This document shows, one piece after another, positions 30,368 through 38,330 of a stretch of DNA of 41,047 nucleotides (position 1 is the first letter of the stretch; each line of letters begins with the position of its first letter). The notes beneath the pieces were generated by a model. It worked only from the letters and a program-made list of their open reading frames with translations. It was not told the DNA's origin and ran no database searches. Location: NCBI GenBank assembly GCA_017936925.1, contig JAGBEP010000018.1, positions 1-41,047 of the forward strand, read 5' to 3'. Position numbers and translations under genes: made by a program. The stretch is from Clostridia bacterium (lineage in GTDB: Bacteria; Bacillota; Clostridia; TANB77; CAG-508).

Positions 30368-32301
30368 GTGGCAACAGATGGCTATTTAAAAATAAAAACT
30401 AAAATTGATAACAAAGAAATAGATAAAGGTATACAACAACTAGAAGATAAAATAAAAAAGTTACAAACTGATAATTCTAGTAATTCTCAAGAACAAAGAA
30501 ACTTAGAAAATGAAATAAATGTATATACAAAATTACAACAACAAGCAGAGAGCTATAATCAGAAGCTCAAAGAACTAAATGCTGAAAAAAATAAAATGAC
30601 ACAAGCTAATCCTGAATTAGCAGTTGGACAAGATAGCATAGAACTAACTAATATAAAGGCTCAAATAGATAGTATTAATCAAAAGTATAGACAGACAGTA
30701 GCTGAAATAGATAAACAAGTTCCTAAAATAGATAAAGTTTACTCAAAGCTTACTAAAGTAAAAGCAAAGCAGGCTGAAAACAATGCTAAAATATCCGAAT
30801 ATAAGCAAAAGATAGAAAGTATCAAAATCCAACATATAGAAAATTCTATAAATAACGTAGGAAAAGGAATAAGTAAACAAATATCATCAATAGGTAAAAT
30901 GGCTATGGGGATTATAGGCATAAGAACAGCTTTGGGAGCAGTAAGAAGTGCTGTTAGTTTAGTTTCACAGTATGATACTCAAACAGCTACTAATTTAGAA
31001 TATATGAGGTATGTGTTAGCTAATGCGATAACGCCAGTAGTTCAAAGATTAGTTTCGCTGGCTATGACATTATTGTCGTATATAAATGCAATAACTAGTG
31101 CTTGGTTTGGAATTAACTTATTTAGCAATGCTAGTGTTAAAAATTTTCAAAAAATGCGACAAGGAGCAAGTGGAACAGCGAAATCAGCAAAAGAGATTCA
31201 GAAATCATTACAAGGTTTTGACGAAATGAATATATTGTCAGATAATTCAGACTCATCTGGAGGAGGCACTAGTGGTATTGATGCACCAAGCATGGACTTG
31301 AGTAGTATGCAAGCACCAGTTCCAGAGTGGTTAAAATGGATTATTGATAATAAAGATTTAGTATTACAAATTCTTGCAGGAATAGTAGCTGGAATTATAG
31401 CAATGAAACTTGGATTAGATGGAATAAAAGCATTAGGTATAGGAGTGCTAGTAGCTGGAATAGTAGGAACAATAGAAAGTTTAATTGGTTACTTAAATGA
31501 TCCATCTTGGGAGAATTTTGGAAAAGTTATTTCAAATATAGGTTTAATACTATTAGGGCTTGGAATAATTATTGGAAATGTACCATTAATGGTAGCAGGA
31601 GCAATAGCTATAATTGTTGGATTAGTAGTATCAAATTGGGAAAAAATACATGATTTTTTACAAAACGGCATTGATTGGCTATTTTCACAAATGGATTGGG
31701 TAAAAGAAAAGTTTGGAATAGTAGGAGAAATAATATATACAGTATTTTTATTTGTTCTGCAGACAATTCTAAATGCATTTGACGGGTTATTCGACGGAAT
31801 AAAAACAATACTAGATGGAATTTTACAAGTATTTAAACGGAATATTCACAGGTGATATAAAAACAGTATTGAATGGATTTAAAAATATTTTCAAACGGAG
31901 TATTTGACAGCTTATGGGGAATAGCAAAAGCACCATTAAATGCAATTATTAAAGGAATCAATAAAATGATTGAAGGAGCAAATAAAATAAGAATAGATGT
32001 ACCTAAAGGAGTTCCAGGAATAGGTGGTATAAAATTTGGTATTAATATTCCTAAACTTCAAGAATTAGGAAAAGGTGGAGTAGTTGCAAAACCAACACCT
32101 GTTATAACTGGTGAAGCAGGAGCAGAAATGATAATGCCATTAGAAAACAATTTAGAATATCTAGATATTTTAGCTGATAAATTAGCAAGTAAAATAGGTT
32201 CAGGTGGAGGTTACTATATATTAAATATAGATAGCAAAACTGTACAAAGAGGAATGGCACAAAGAAGTAATGAACTTGCTTTTGCTAAGAATGGGAGGTA
32301 A
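30368..32301 (+). CDS. Tape measure protein, needs two +1 frameshifts
   Basis: It sets tail length and helps DNA injection. From GTG 30368 (AAGGAGG upstream): N-terminal coiled coil to about residue 165, then hydrophobic segments, a Ser/Gly-rich DNSDSSGGGTSG linker, several membrane-like helices (ILAGIVAGIIAMKLGLDGIK, VLVAGIVGTIESLIGYL, GLGIIIGNVPLMVAGAIAII) and a C-terminal GGVVAKPTPVITGEAGAEMIMPLE block typical of tape measure ends. The zero frame stops at TGA 31853. Continuity requires +1 at 31838 (AAA CGG A) and again at 31896 (AAA CGG A), giving KGIFTGDIKTVLNGF and IFKGVFDSLWG, which fit the family. Total about 644 residues. Confidence 0.88.
31838..31841 (+). other. CGG-A +1 frameshift site 1, tape measure
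   Basis: TTT AAA CGG AAT ATT CAC AGG TGA in the zero frame; C|GGA ATA TTC ACA GGT continues the protein. Confidence 0.6.
31896..31899 (+). other. CGG-A +1 frameshift site 2, tape measure
   Basis: After the first shift the frame reads TTC AAA CGG AGT ATT TGA; C|GGA GTA TTT GAC AGC continues as GVFDSLWG. It is 58 nt after site 1, with the same AAACGGA heptamer. Confidence 0.6.
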
Positions 32302-32304
32302 CTT

Positions 32305-32688
32305 ATGTTAATAGATAAAAATAGTTTAATAATAGATGGTGTAGCAATGGCTCAATATATAACTAAAGCTAGATTTGGATATCATAAAATATGGGGAAAA
32401 GATACAGGCAGAGCTTTGTCTGGAGATAATTCCGGAACGCTAAAAGGTATTTATCCAAAAATAACAATGACTTTTAGAAAGTTAAATGAAGAAGAATTAA
32501 GTATTGTACTTTCGCTTTTTAATAAGGCTGAAAACAAAGTTACATTTTATAATCCAGACTTAAAGAAAACAATTTATAATATGTCTTGTTATTCTAATGA
32601 CCAAGAAATGGACCAGGAGCATTTAGAAAAAATTCAAGATTATAGTAGTGCTGTAATTTCAAATAAAAAAAGGGAGCATTATGTATGA
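32305..32688 (+). CDS. Distal tail-type protein (DUF6711-like)
   Basis: A 127-residue protein between tape measure and the large tail-tip protein, where the distal tail (Dit) protein is expected. MTFRKLNEEELSIVLSLFNKAENKVTFYNPDLKKTIYNMSCY is typical of small siphovirus tail proteins of Clostridia. It overlaps the next start by 4 nt. Confidence 0.6.
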   Translation: MLIDKNSLIIDGVAMAQYITKARFGYHKIWGKDTGRALSGDNSGTLKGIYPKITMTFRKLNEEELSIVLSLFNKAENKVTFYNPDLKKTIYNMSCYSNDQEMDQEHLEKIQDYSSAVISNKKREHYV

Positions 32689-35186
32689 GAAATATAGATA
32701 ATACATTTAAAGAAGATATAAGAACACATGGAAGGCAATTGGATTTTAAAATAAAAGTAAATAATATAGATGTAGATATAGATAATTTTAACTATATAAA
32801 ACCAACAATAAATGCATTATTATTTAAAACAATAATGCATGCAATAAAATTTGATACTAAATATAATTTAAACAAGAAAGATAAAATCAATATAGAAGCT
32901 GGAATAAAAGTAAATGAGCCTACTTATAAATATATAGAATATAACAGTTATTATGTATATAGTTCCGAAAGAGAAGAAGATACTCTATCATATACAGTAA
33001 TGGCATATGACAAAATGTTAGAGTCCATGATAGATTATGATTTAGAACTGAGTGAAAAAATAACTTTAAGAGAATACTTAATTAGAATATGTGAAAGATT
33101 ACGCTGGAATACATCAAATATTCCAGCTATTTTTATTAATTCTACCAAATTAATAGATCCTACTTTGCATATAGGCATAGGGTATACTTTTAGAGATGTT
33201 TTAGATGAAATAGCTACATTATCATGTAGTGCATTAGTATTTATAAATGATGAACTTTATTTAAAATATCCGGAAGAAACAGGGCAAGAAATAGATGAAA
33301 GTTATTTAGATGAAGATAGCATAACTATTGGAGAAAAAGTGTTCTTCAATTCTTTGGTTTTTAGTAGAGCAGAAGAAAGTGACAATATATTCAGAAAAGA
33401 TAATGACAGCATAGAAGAAAATGGATTACATGAATATAGAATATCAGATAATCAATTATTAAGTACAAACGATAGAGATTTATATATAGATGAAATGTTT
33501 GAGTATTTAAAAACTTTTGAATTTTATACTTTTGATATAAAAACTAAAGGTATATTATTTTTAGAAGCTTATGATAGATTTAGTTTAGTATTGAATGGAC
33601 AAACATACTCAACTATACTTTTAAATGACGAAACTGCTTTTGATGATGGCTTGACAGAAGATCTGTATATGGATGCACCAGAAGAGACAGAAACAGATTA
33701 TAAGTGTGCAGATAGCACGGACAGAAAAATAAATCAAGCTTATATTATGGTAGATAAGCAAAATCAAAAAATAGAATCATTAACATCAAATATAGAGCAG
33801 TATAGTGAAAGAATTAGTACAGTAGAACAAAGTGTGGATGGAATAACTCAAAAAGTTGAAAGCATAGAAGAATTTTCTAGAGAAGTAACTAGTTTTAATC
33901 AATTACATTTATCAGATACAGCAGAGGGAAATACATTAGTTTTGGATTTGACAATCTATGGTGACACAGAAAAATTTAAAGTATTAACACCATCAGAAAC
34001 ATTAGTGCCAAGTGAAACACTAGTTCCATATGGTGACACATTTGATTTAATAATAGATAGCCAACCAAGAACAAATACAAGTGAAAATGCAATAATCCAT
34101 ACAATCAAAATGGGTGAACCATTAAGAAATGTAGGAGCAGTTAGAGATGAATTAAATATTATAAACAATAAAGTAACTATAACAAGAAGAATAAGCAACG
34201 ATTTGCAGGTGCTAGACACAGAAACAATAGAAGAACTAGGAACAATTAACCTTGAGACTCTAAAAAATGATACATATATATACATTCGAGAATATAGAAA
34301 TGTAAGTTATTTCTGTAGATACATTGTAGACAATGAATATATAAAACAGTTTGCAACTCAAGAAGATTTGCAAAGTGCTACAGTTGAACTAAATACCAAA
34401 ATAGAACAAAATAACCAAGAAATCTTACTATTAGCAAGCAAGAAAGTTGGAAAAGATGAAGTTATAGCTAGTATAAACTTAACGCCAGAAGAAGCTAAAA
34501 TACTTGCTAAACTTATTAAGCTTGAAGGATATGTAAGTATTAATGGCGGATTCAAAATTGATGAGCAAGGAAATATGGAAGCGGTAAATGGTAAATTTAC
34601 TGGTGGAATTATACAATTAGAAAATTCTGAAAAAGGTGGTAATTTTATAATAGGTGACGGTGTATTTGGTTCAAACTTTACATTAATGAGTGGAACTAAA
34701 ATACAATTAGATCATTCAGGCTGTCAAATATTAATAGACGCTCTAAACAAAAATATGTATGTAAGCGATAGAACTGCATCTTCAGTTACTACATTTATAC
34801 ATCCAGGAATTATTAGTTTATATTCAGGAAGTTCTGCTTTGACAGAATATACCTCAATTAAAGGAACAGGAATAACAACACCTACTTTAACTCAGACATC
34901 ATTATCAGAAGGAAAAAAAGAATTTGAAAAATTAGAAAATGCAATAGAAAAGATACAGAAAATAGATATATATAAATATTTATTAAAAAATGAGGAAAAT
35001 AATTCAAAAAAGCATATAGGTTTTGTTATAGGAAAAGACTATAATTATTCAACTGAAGTAACAAATGATAAAAATACAGGTGTAGATGTATATTCTTTTG
35101 TCAGTCTATGTTGCAAAGCGATACAAGAGCAACAAAAAGAAATAGAAGAGATAAAAGAAGAAATAAAACTATTGAAAGAACAGTAA
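32685..35186 (+). CDS. Tail-tip / tail-associated protein (Tal-like) with fibre segment
   Basis: An 833-residue structural protein. The N-terminal 330 residues form the baseplate hub-like part (KIKVNNIDVDIDNF..., YYVYSSEREEDTLSYTVMAYDKMLES). Coiled-coil segments follow (SNIEQYSERISTVEQSVDGITQKVESIEEF near 365-395 and again near 560-585), then a Gly-rich beta region and a C-terminal chaperone-like end (YKYLLKNEENNSKKHIGFVIGKDY...EIEEIKEEIKLLKEQ) similar to intramolecular S74-type chaperone ends. It likely contacts the host receptor. No peptidase motif was found by eye. Confidence 0.8.
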   Translation: MRNIDNTFKEDIRTHGRQLDFKIKVNNIDVDIDNFNYIKPTINALLFKTIMHAIKFDTKYNLNKKDKINIEAGIKVNEPTYKYIEYNSYYVYSSEREEDTLSYTVMAYDKMLESMIDYDLELSEKITLREYLIRICERLRWNTSNIPAIFINSTKLIDPTLHIGIGYTFRDVLDEIATLSCSALVFINDELYLKYPEETGQEIDESYLDEDSITIGEKVFFNSLVFSRAEESDNIFRKDNDSIEENGLHEYRISDNQLLSTNDRDLYIDEMFEYLKTFEFYTFDIKTKGILFLEAYDRFSLVLNGQTYSTILLNDETAFDDGLTEDLYMDAPEETETDYKCADSTDRKINQAYIMVDKQNQKIESLTSNIEQYSERISTVEQSVDGITQKVESIEEFSREVTSFNQLHLSDTAEGNTLVLDLTIYGDTEKFKVLTPSETLVPSETLVPYGDTFDLIIDSQPRTNTSENAIIHTIKMGEPLRNVGAVRDELNIINNKVTITRRISNDLQVLDTETIEELGTINLETLKNDTYIYIREYRNVSYFCRYIVDNEYIKQFATQEDLQSATVELNTKIEQNNQEILLLASKKVGKDEVIASINLTPEEAKILAKLIKLEGYVSINGGFKIDEQGNMEAVNGKFTGGIIQLENSEKGGNFIIGDGVFGSNFTLMSGTKIQLDHSGCQILIDALNKNMYVSDRTASSVTTFIHPGIISLYSGSSALTEYTSIKGTGITTPTLTQTSLSEGKKEFEKLENAIEKIQKIDIYKYLLKNEENNSKKHIGFVIGKDYNYSTEVTNDKNTGVDVYSFVSLCCKAIQEQQKEIEEIKEEIKLLKEQ

Positions 35187-35221
35187 ATATTTGGTAATAT
35201 CTCTATAGAGGTGCGAGATAT

Positions 35222-35782
35222 ATGAAAAATATTTATAAAATTGTGCTAGGAATAGCAGGAACAGGAGCAATAGTTTCAACAGGAGTAATTACAGCCAATA
35301 AAATAATAGATAATAAAGGGGAAAACAAAATGTCTAATACTGTAGAAGTAATATCAGAATTGAATGTAAATGAACAAGACGATAAAAATATTATTGAAAA
35401 CCAAGTAGAGCAAGTAGAGAATGTAACTGAAGAAACGCCAGAAGTTGATAATCAAGTTAAAGAAAGTGAACAAAAAGTAAATCAAACAGTACCAATACAA
35501 AATGAACAAGTGACAGAGAGTTCGGAACCAGTTGTTGAACAAGAGAAGAAAATTATTTGTAAGATTCCAATAGTTGGAGTAAACTGGGAGAATGATACAG
35601 AATTTAAATTAGATTTAAATGATAATAACATTTATGCAGGAACACTTATAGATAGAAATAAAGATATTGAAATAACCATTAATGGAATTGGAGTAGGAGA
35701 TTTAAAATTATATGTAAATGGAGTGTTAAAAGCAGAAAAAATGGTAGATTTTAATGGGCAAACAAGTATTACAATACCATAA
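35222..35782 (+). CDS. Membrane-anchored accessory protein (moron-like)
   Basis: A 186-residue protein. A signal-anchor at residues 7-25 (IVLGIAGTGAIVSTGVITA) is followed by a Glu/Gln/Val-rich disordered stretch and a C-terminal beta domain (KIICKIPIVGVNWENDTEFKLDLNDNN...). It would lie outside the membrane. After the TAA at 35780 the frame stays open 14 codons more (RAEAENTEVTEVVE), so the original gene may have been longer. The location between tail and regulator genes suggests a lysogenic-conversion or superinfection function, unproven. Confidence 0.65.
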   Translation: MKNIYKIVLGIAGTGAIVSTGVITANKIIDNKGENKMSNTVEVISELNVNEQDDKNIIENQVEQVENVTEETPEVDNQVKESEQKVNQTVPIQNEQVTESSEPVVEQEKKIICKIPIVGVNWENDTEFKLDLNDNNIYAGTLIDRNKDIEITINGIGVGDLKLYVNGVLKAEKMVDFNGQTSITIP

Positions 35783-35848
35783 CGAGCAGAAGCGGAAAAT
35801 ACAGAAGTTACAGAAGTAGTAGAATAAATAGTAAAAGGGGAGAAAAAT

Positions 35849-36343
35849 ATGAAAACATTTATCAAAGTAATAATAGGATTAATAATAGTAGCAGTGTTTA
35901 CAGTAGGAGGTTTATGCTTAGGTATATATATTAGAACAAAAGAAAATCCAGTAAATTATATATCAAATCATATTAATGAAGAGAGTGAAACTAAAAATTT
36001 ATCTCAAGATTTATCTATAGAAGATTTTAAATCAGCACTACTAAAAAATAATTTTGAAATAACAGATGAAATTACTAAAATGGGAACTTTGATTGGTGCA
36101 AATGAACTGGGATATGGGTATGAAATAAATGGAGCTTATATAGAAATATATGAGTATGACGAAAAAAGTTCAGAAGAGCTAACAAAACAAAATATTGAAT
36201 CTGCCAAAGAAAAGAATGTTATTATAATGCCTGCGTTTAATAATGTAGAATTACCTGCAATATATAATAAGGGACTAATGTTAGTTTCGTATGAAGAACA
36301 TCCAAATAAAGAAAAAATATTAGAAATATTTAATAATCTATAA
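35849..36343 (+). CDS. Membrane-anchored protein, possible surface accessory factor
   Basis: A 164-residue protein. Residues 4-27 form a hydrophobic anchor (FIKVIIGLIIVAVFTVGGLCLGIYI, with a lipobox-like VGGLC, so a lipoprotein is possible). The rest is an acidic alpha/beta domain (NNFEITDEITKMGTLIGANELGYGYEINGAYIEIYEYDE). AAAAGGGGAG precedes ATG. It has a terminator right after it. It pairs with the preceding anchored protein as a small cell-surface module; function unknown. Confidence 0.65.
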   Translation: MKTFIKVIIGLIIVAVFTVGGLCLGIYIRTKENPVNYISNHINEESETKNLSQDLSIEDFKSALLKNNFEITDEITKMGTLIGANELGYGYEINGAYIEIYEYDEKSSEELTKQNIESAKEKNVIIMPAFNNVELPAIYNKGLMLVSYEEHPNKEKILEIFNNL

Positions 36344-36353
36344 TAAGCAAATA

Positions 36354-36380
36354 AGCACTTACAGAAATGTGAGTGTTTTT
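36354..36380 (+). terminator. Terminator after the late structural block
   Basis: CACTTACA (36356-36363), loop GAAA, TGTGAGTG (36368-36375, one wobble), then T5. Confidence 0.75.
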
Positions 36381-36406
36381 ATTTTGGAAAAATTTTAAAT
36401 TACCTC

Positions 36407-36452
36407 TTGACTTTTGTGTGAACATATAATAATATTTATGTGTGAACAAAAG
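36407..36452 (+). promoter_or_regulatory. Promoter/operator of the ribbon-helix-helix gene
   Basis: TTGACT (36407-36412), 17 bp, TAATAT (36430-36435). A direct repeat TGTGTGAACA occurs at 36415-36424 and 36439-36448, 24 bp apart, and CTTTTGT (36411-36417) is inverted as ACAAAAG (36446-36452). The pattern suggests autoregulation by the downstream protein. Confidence 0.5.
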
Positions 36453-36480
36453 TGAGGTGAGAAAAATAGAAAAAAAGAAA

Positions 36481-36642
36481 ATGGGTAGACCTACTACAAA
36501 CCCTAAGAATATAGAATTAAAAGTAAGAATATCAAACGAAGATAAAGAAAGATTAGATTATTGCATAAAAAGCAGTAATAAAACTAAATCTGAGATTGTA
36601 AGAGAGGGGATAGAAAAAGTCTATTCAGAAATAAAAAAATAG
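36481..36642 (+). CDS. Ribbon-helix-helix (CopG/Arc-type) regulator
   Basis: A 53-residue core MGRPTTNPKNIELKVRISNEDKERLDYCIKSSNKTKSEIVREGIEKVYSEI: a GRP arm, a beta-strand (IELKVRI) and two helices of the RHH_1 fold. The start is uncertain: ATG 36481 lacks a ribosome site, while AGGTGAG (36455-36461) would fit a start near 36466 only at a non-standard ATA; GTG 36442 is within the operator. No partner toxin gene follows, so it is more likely a phage regulator than an antitoxin. Confidence 0.7.
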   Translation: MGRPTTNPKNIELKVRISNEDKERLDYCIKSSNKTKSEIVREGIEKVYSEIKK

Positions 36643-36735
36643 GATAATGTGTCCATCGCCAAATTTTCACATTATCCACCACATAAGAACTGAAGTCCTT
36701 ACAAATAAATTGTATCACAGTAAGGACCAAAGTTC
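36642..36735 (+). ncRNA. Candidate structured RNA, two stem-loops
   Basis: A 10-bp perfect stem GGATAATGTG (36642-36651)/CACATTATCC (36668-36677), then GAACT-gaa-GTCCTTAC (36687-36702) pairing with GTAAGGAC-caa-AGTTC (36720-36735): a 13-bp stem with a symmetric 3x3 internal loop. There is no T-run and no coding frame. The element sits before the antirepressor operon. The linker TATCCACCA is also found between the two hairpins upstream of der (89-97). It could be a leader, processing element or small RNA. Confidence 0.4.
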
Positions 36736-36761
36736 AAGTAATGAATGGAGGTCTTTTTTAT

Positions 36762-36950
36762 ATGGAAATAAATTTTATATCAAAATATCAAACAACCAGT
36801 TTTTACGTGAATTTAGTAAACCATACATATGGAGTATATATCAATATAAAAGATATTGATAAGAAAGATGAAATTATACAACAAATTCTAGAAGAAAATA
36901 AGGAACGAATTGAGTCATGGAAGAAAGATTGGAAAGAAGGTGTTGCATAA
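36762..36950 (+). CDS. Hypothetical protein, 62 aa
   Basis: A small protein with a beta-rich N-terminal half (SKYQTTSFYVNLVNHTYGVYINIKDID) and a charged C-terminal helix (EEIIQQILEENKERIESWKKDW-like). ATG 36762 is 12 nt after GGAGG; ATG 36741 lacks a ribosome site. Its stop overlaps the next ATG (TAATG). Function unknown. Confidence 0.55.
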   Translation: MEINFISKYQTTSFYVNLVNHTYGVYINIKDIDKKDEIIQQILEENKERIESWKKDWKEGVA

Positions 36951-37114
36951 TGGAAGAATATGTTGAAGAACTAAAAGCTTATATAGGAGATAAAAGAAAT
37001 TGGAGCAAAAAAGTATTTAATATTTCAGGAACATTGTACAGGGGCGTAGCAAATAAAAGATTTACTTGGGAACAAGGACTAGAATATATCAATAGTTTAG
37101 GAGGGAATGTTTAA
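36950..37114 (+). CDS. Hypothetical protein, 54 aa
   Basis: A short helical protein (EEYVEELKAYIGDKRNWSKKVFNISGTLYRGVANKRFTWEQGLEYINSLGG). It is coupled at both ends by one-base overlaps to its neighbours in the antirepressor operon. GAAGG lies about 9 nt before the ATG. Small proteins of this type often precede phage antirepressors; function unknown. Confidence 0.55.
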   Translation: MEEYVEELKAYIGDKRNWSKKVFNISGTLYRGVANKRFTWEQGLEYINSLGGNV

Positions 37115-37864
37115 TGAACGATTTAATGATATTTAAAAATGAAGAGTTTGGAGAAATTCGAACAATAAAAATAGAAAATCAACCATGGTTTGTAGCTAAA
37201 GATGTATGCGAAATTTTAGAAATAAAAAATTCAAGAGATGCCGTAAAAAGATTGGATAATGATGAAGTGAGTAGATTGAATCTACGGAGGTATGTCAGGA
37301 GAAGTAAACATAGTAAATGAATACGGCTTATATGCATTAATTTTAGGCAGTAGAAAAAAAGAAGCAAAAGAGTTTAAAAGATGGATAACTCATGAAGTAT
37401 TACCATCAATCAGAACTCATGGAGGGTATATAGCAGGTCAGGAAAACATGACAGATGAAGAGTTAATGGCAAAAGCTGTATTGATGGCTAATAGCAAGAT
37501 TAATGAATTAAACAAGAAGAATAAAGAATTAGAAATACATAATTCACAATTAGTAGTTGAAAATGAAATCATGAAGCCTAAATCAGAATATTTTGATGAA
37601 TTAGTAGATAGAAATTTATTAACTAGCTTTAGAGAAACAGCAAAAGCTTTAGGAGTAAAAGAAAAGAAATTTATAGCTTTCTTAATAGAACATAAATATA
37701 TCTTTAGAGATAAGAAAGGAAAATTACAACCATTTGCAGATAAAAATAAAGGTTTATTTGAAATGAAAGAAAGTTACAATGAAAAAACTAAATGGGCTGG
37801 AACACAAACATTAATTACACCTAAAGGAAGAGAAACTTTCAGATTGTTATGTGTTGGATTATAA
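37114..37864 (+). CDS. Phage antirepressor (BRO-N + KilAC), needs +1 frameshift
   Basis: The antirepressor counters the prophage repressor during induction. The N-terminal BRO/Bro-N domain (FGEIRTIKIENQPWFVAKDVCEILEIKNSRDAVKRLDNDEVSRLNL) is cut by a zero-frame stop at 37318, but C|GGA reading at 37285 continues GGMSGEVNIVNEYGLYALIL...FKRWITHEVLPSIRTHGGYIAGQ, the exact family sequence. A coiled coil and a C-terminal KilAC/ANT domain (LLTSFRETAKALGVKEKKFIAFLIEHKYIFRDKKGKLQPFAD) follow. Total about 249 residues. A terminator follows. Confidence 0.9.
37285..37288 (+). other. CGG-A +1 frameshift site, antirepressor
   Basis: AAT CTA CGG AGG TAT in the zero frame; C|GGA GGT ATG TCA GGA GAA restores the conserved LNLGGMSGEVN. 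This site does not lie in a homopolymer, so a simple run-length error does not explain it. Confidence 0.65.
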
Positions 37865-37885
37865 AAAATTAATTAGATAAAAACA

Positions 37886-37913
37886 AAAGCATCAGTTATA
37901 AAACTGGTGCTTT
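37886..37913 (+). terminator. Terminator of the antirepressor operon
   Basis: AAAGCATCAGTT (37886-37897) pairs with AACTGGTGCTTT (37902-37913, one wobble), 22 nt after the stop. The T-run is short. Confidence 0.65.
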
Positions 37914-37934
37914 ATTTAATGGAAAGGAGAAAGC

Positions 37935-38330
37935 ATGGATAAAATTAATTTTGTAAATGGAACATCGCCATATATTAGTGCATTGAACTTAAAAAAGTTG
38001 CAAGACAATATTGAAAAAGCTATAGATGAAACAGTATATACAAACACTAAAAAATCACGATTAGACATAACAGAAGATACTGAAAAAGGTGCAATAGTAA
38101 CGATACCAGTTTATTACAAAGTTGGAGCTAATGTGCTAGATGTATACTTAAAAGGAGAACGACTTATAATTTGTACTGGAAGCGATGAAACTACAGGAAG
38201 TTATTTTGAAGTTGGGGAAACTGATAGTATAAGCAATCAAATCAAGCTGACTTCGGATTGGAAACTGGAAGTTGGTGATTATTTAGAATTTGTAGTGAGA
38301 GGAGAGTGGAGCAATGATACCTCAAATTAA
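37935..38330 (+). CDS. Tail fibre / baseplate-like protein
   Basis: A 131-residue protein. KINFVNGTSPYISALNLKKLQDNIEKAID is a common N-terminus of Firmicute phage tail fibre proteins that attach to the baseplate. The rest is beta-rich (VTIPVYYKVGANVLDVYLKGERLI...). Start ATG 37935 follows GAAAGGAGA. Overlap with the next gene (17 nt) suggests the two make one fibre complex. Confidence 0.65.
   Translation: MDKINFVNGTSPYISALNLKKLQDNIEKAIDETVYTNTKKSRLDITEDTEKGAIVTIPVYYKVGANVLDVYLKGERLIICTGSDETTGSYFEVGETDSISNQIKLTSDWKLEVGDYLEFVVRGEWSNDTSN

Noticed and set aside
36442..36642. Type II toxin-antitoxin pair with the RHH protein as antitoxin
   Set aside because: No toxin gene lies directly up- or downstream; the next frames belong to structured RNA and small phage proteins.
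7570..37864. Plain prophage decay or homopolymer sequencing error as the cause of the frame breaks
   Set aside because: It is not excluded, but chance indels would not all create an in-frame CGG followed by A, and the antirepressor site is not in a homopolymer. ACGGA also occurs elsewhere in intact genes (for example near 1099, 14600 and 19744), so the motif is not itself error-prone.
7570..37864. CGG reassigned to another amino acid
   Set aside because: Reassignment without a shift would leave each zero frame running into a stop within 2 to 11 codons, so it cannot restore the proteins.
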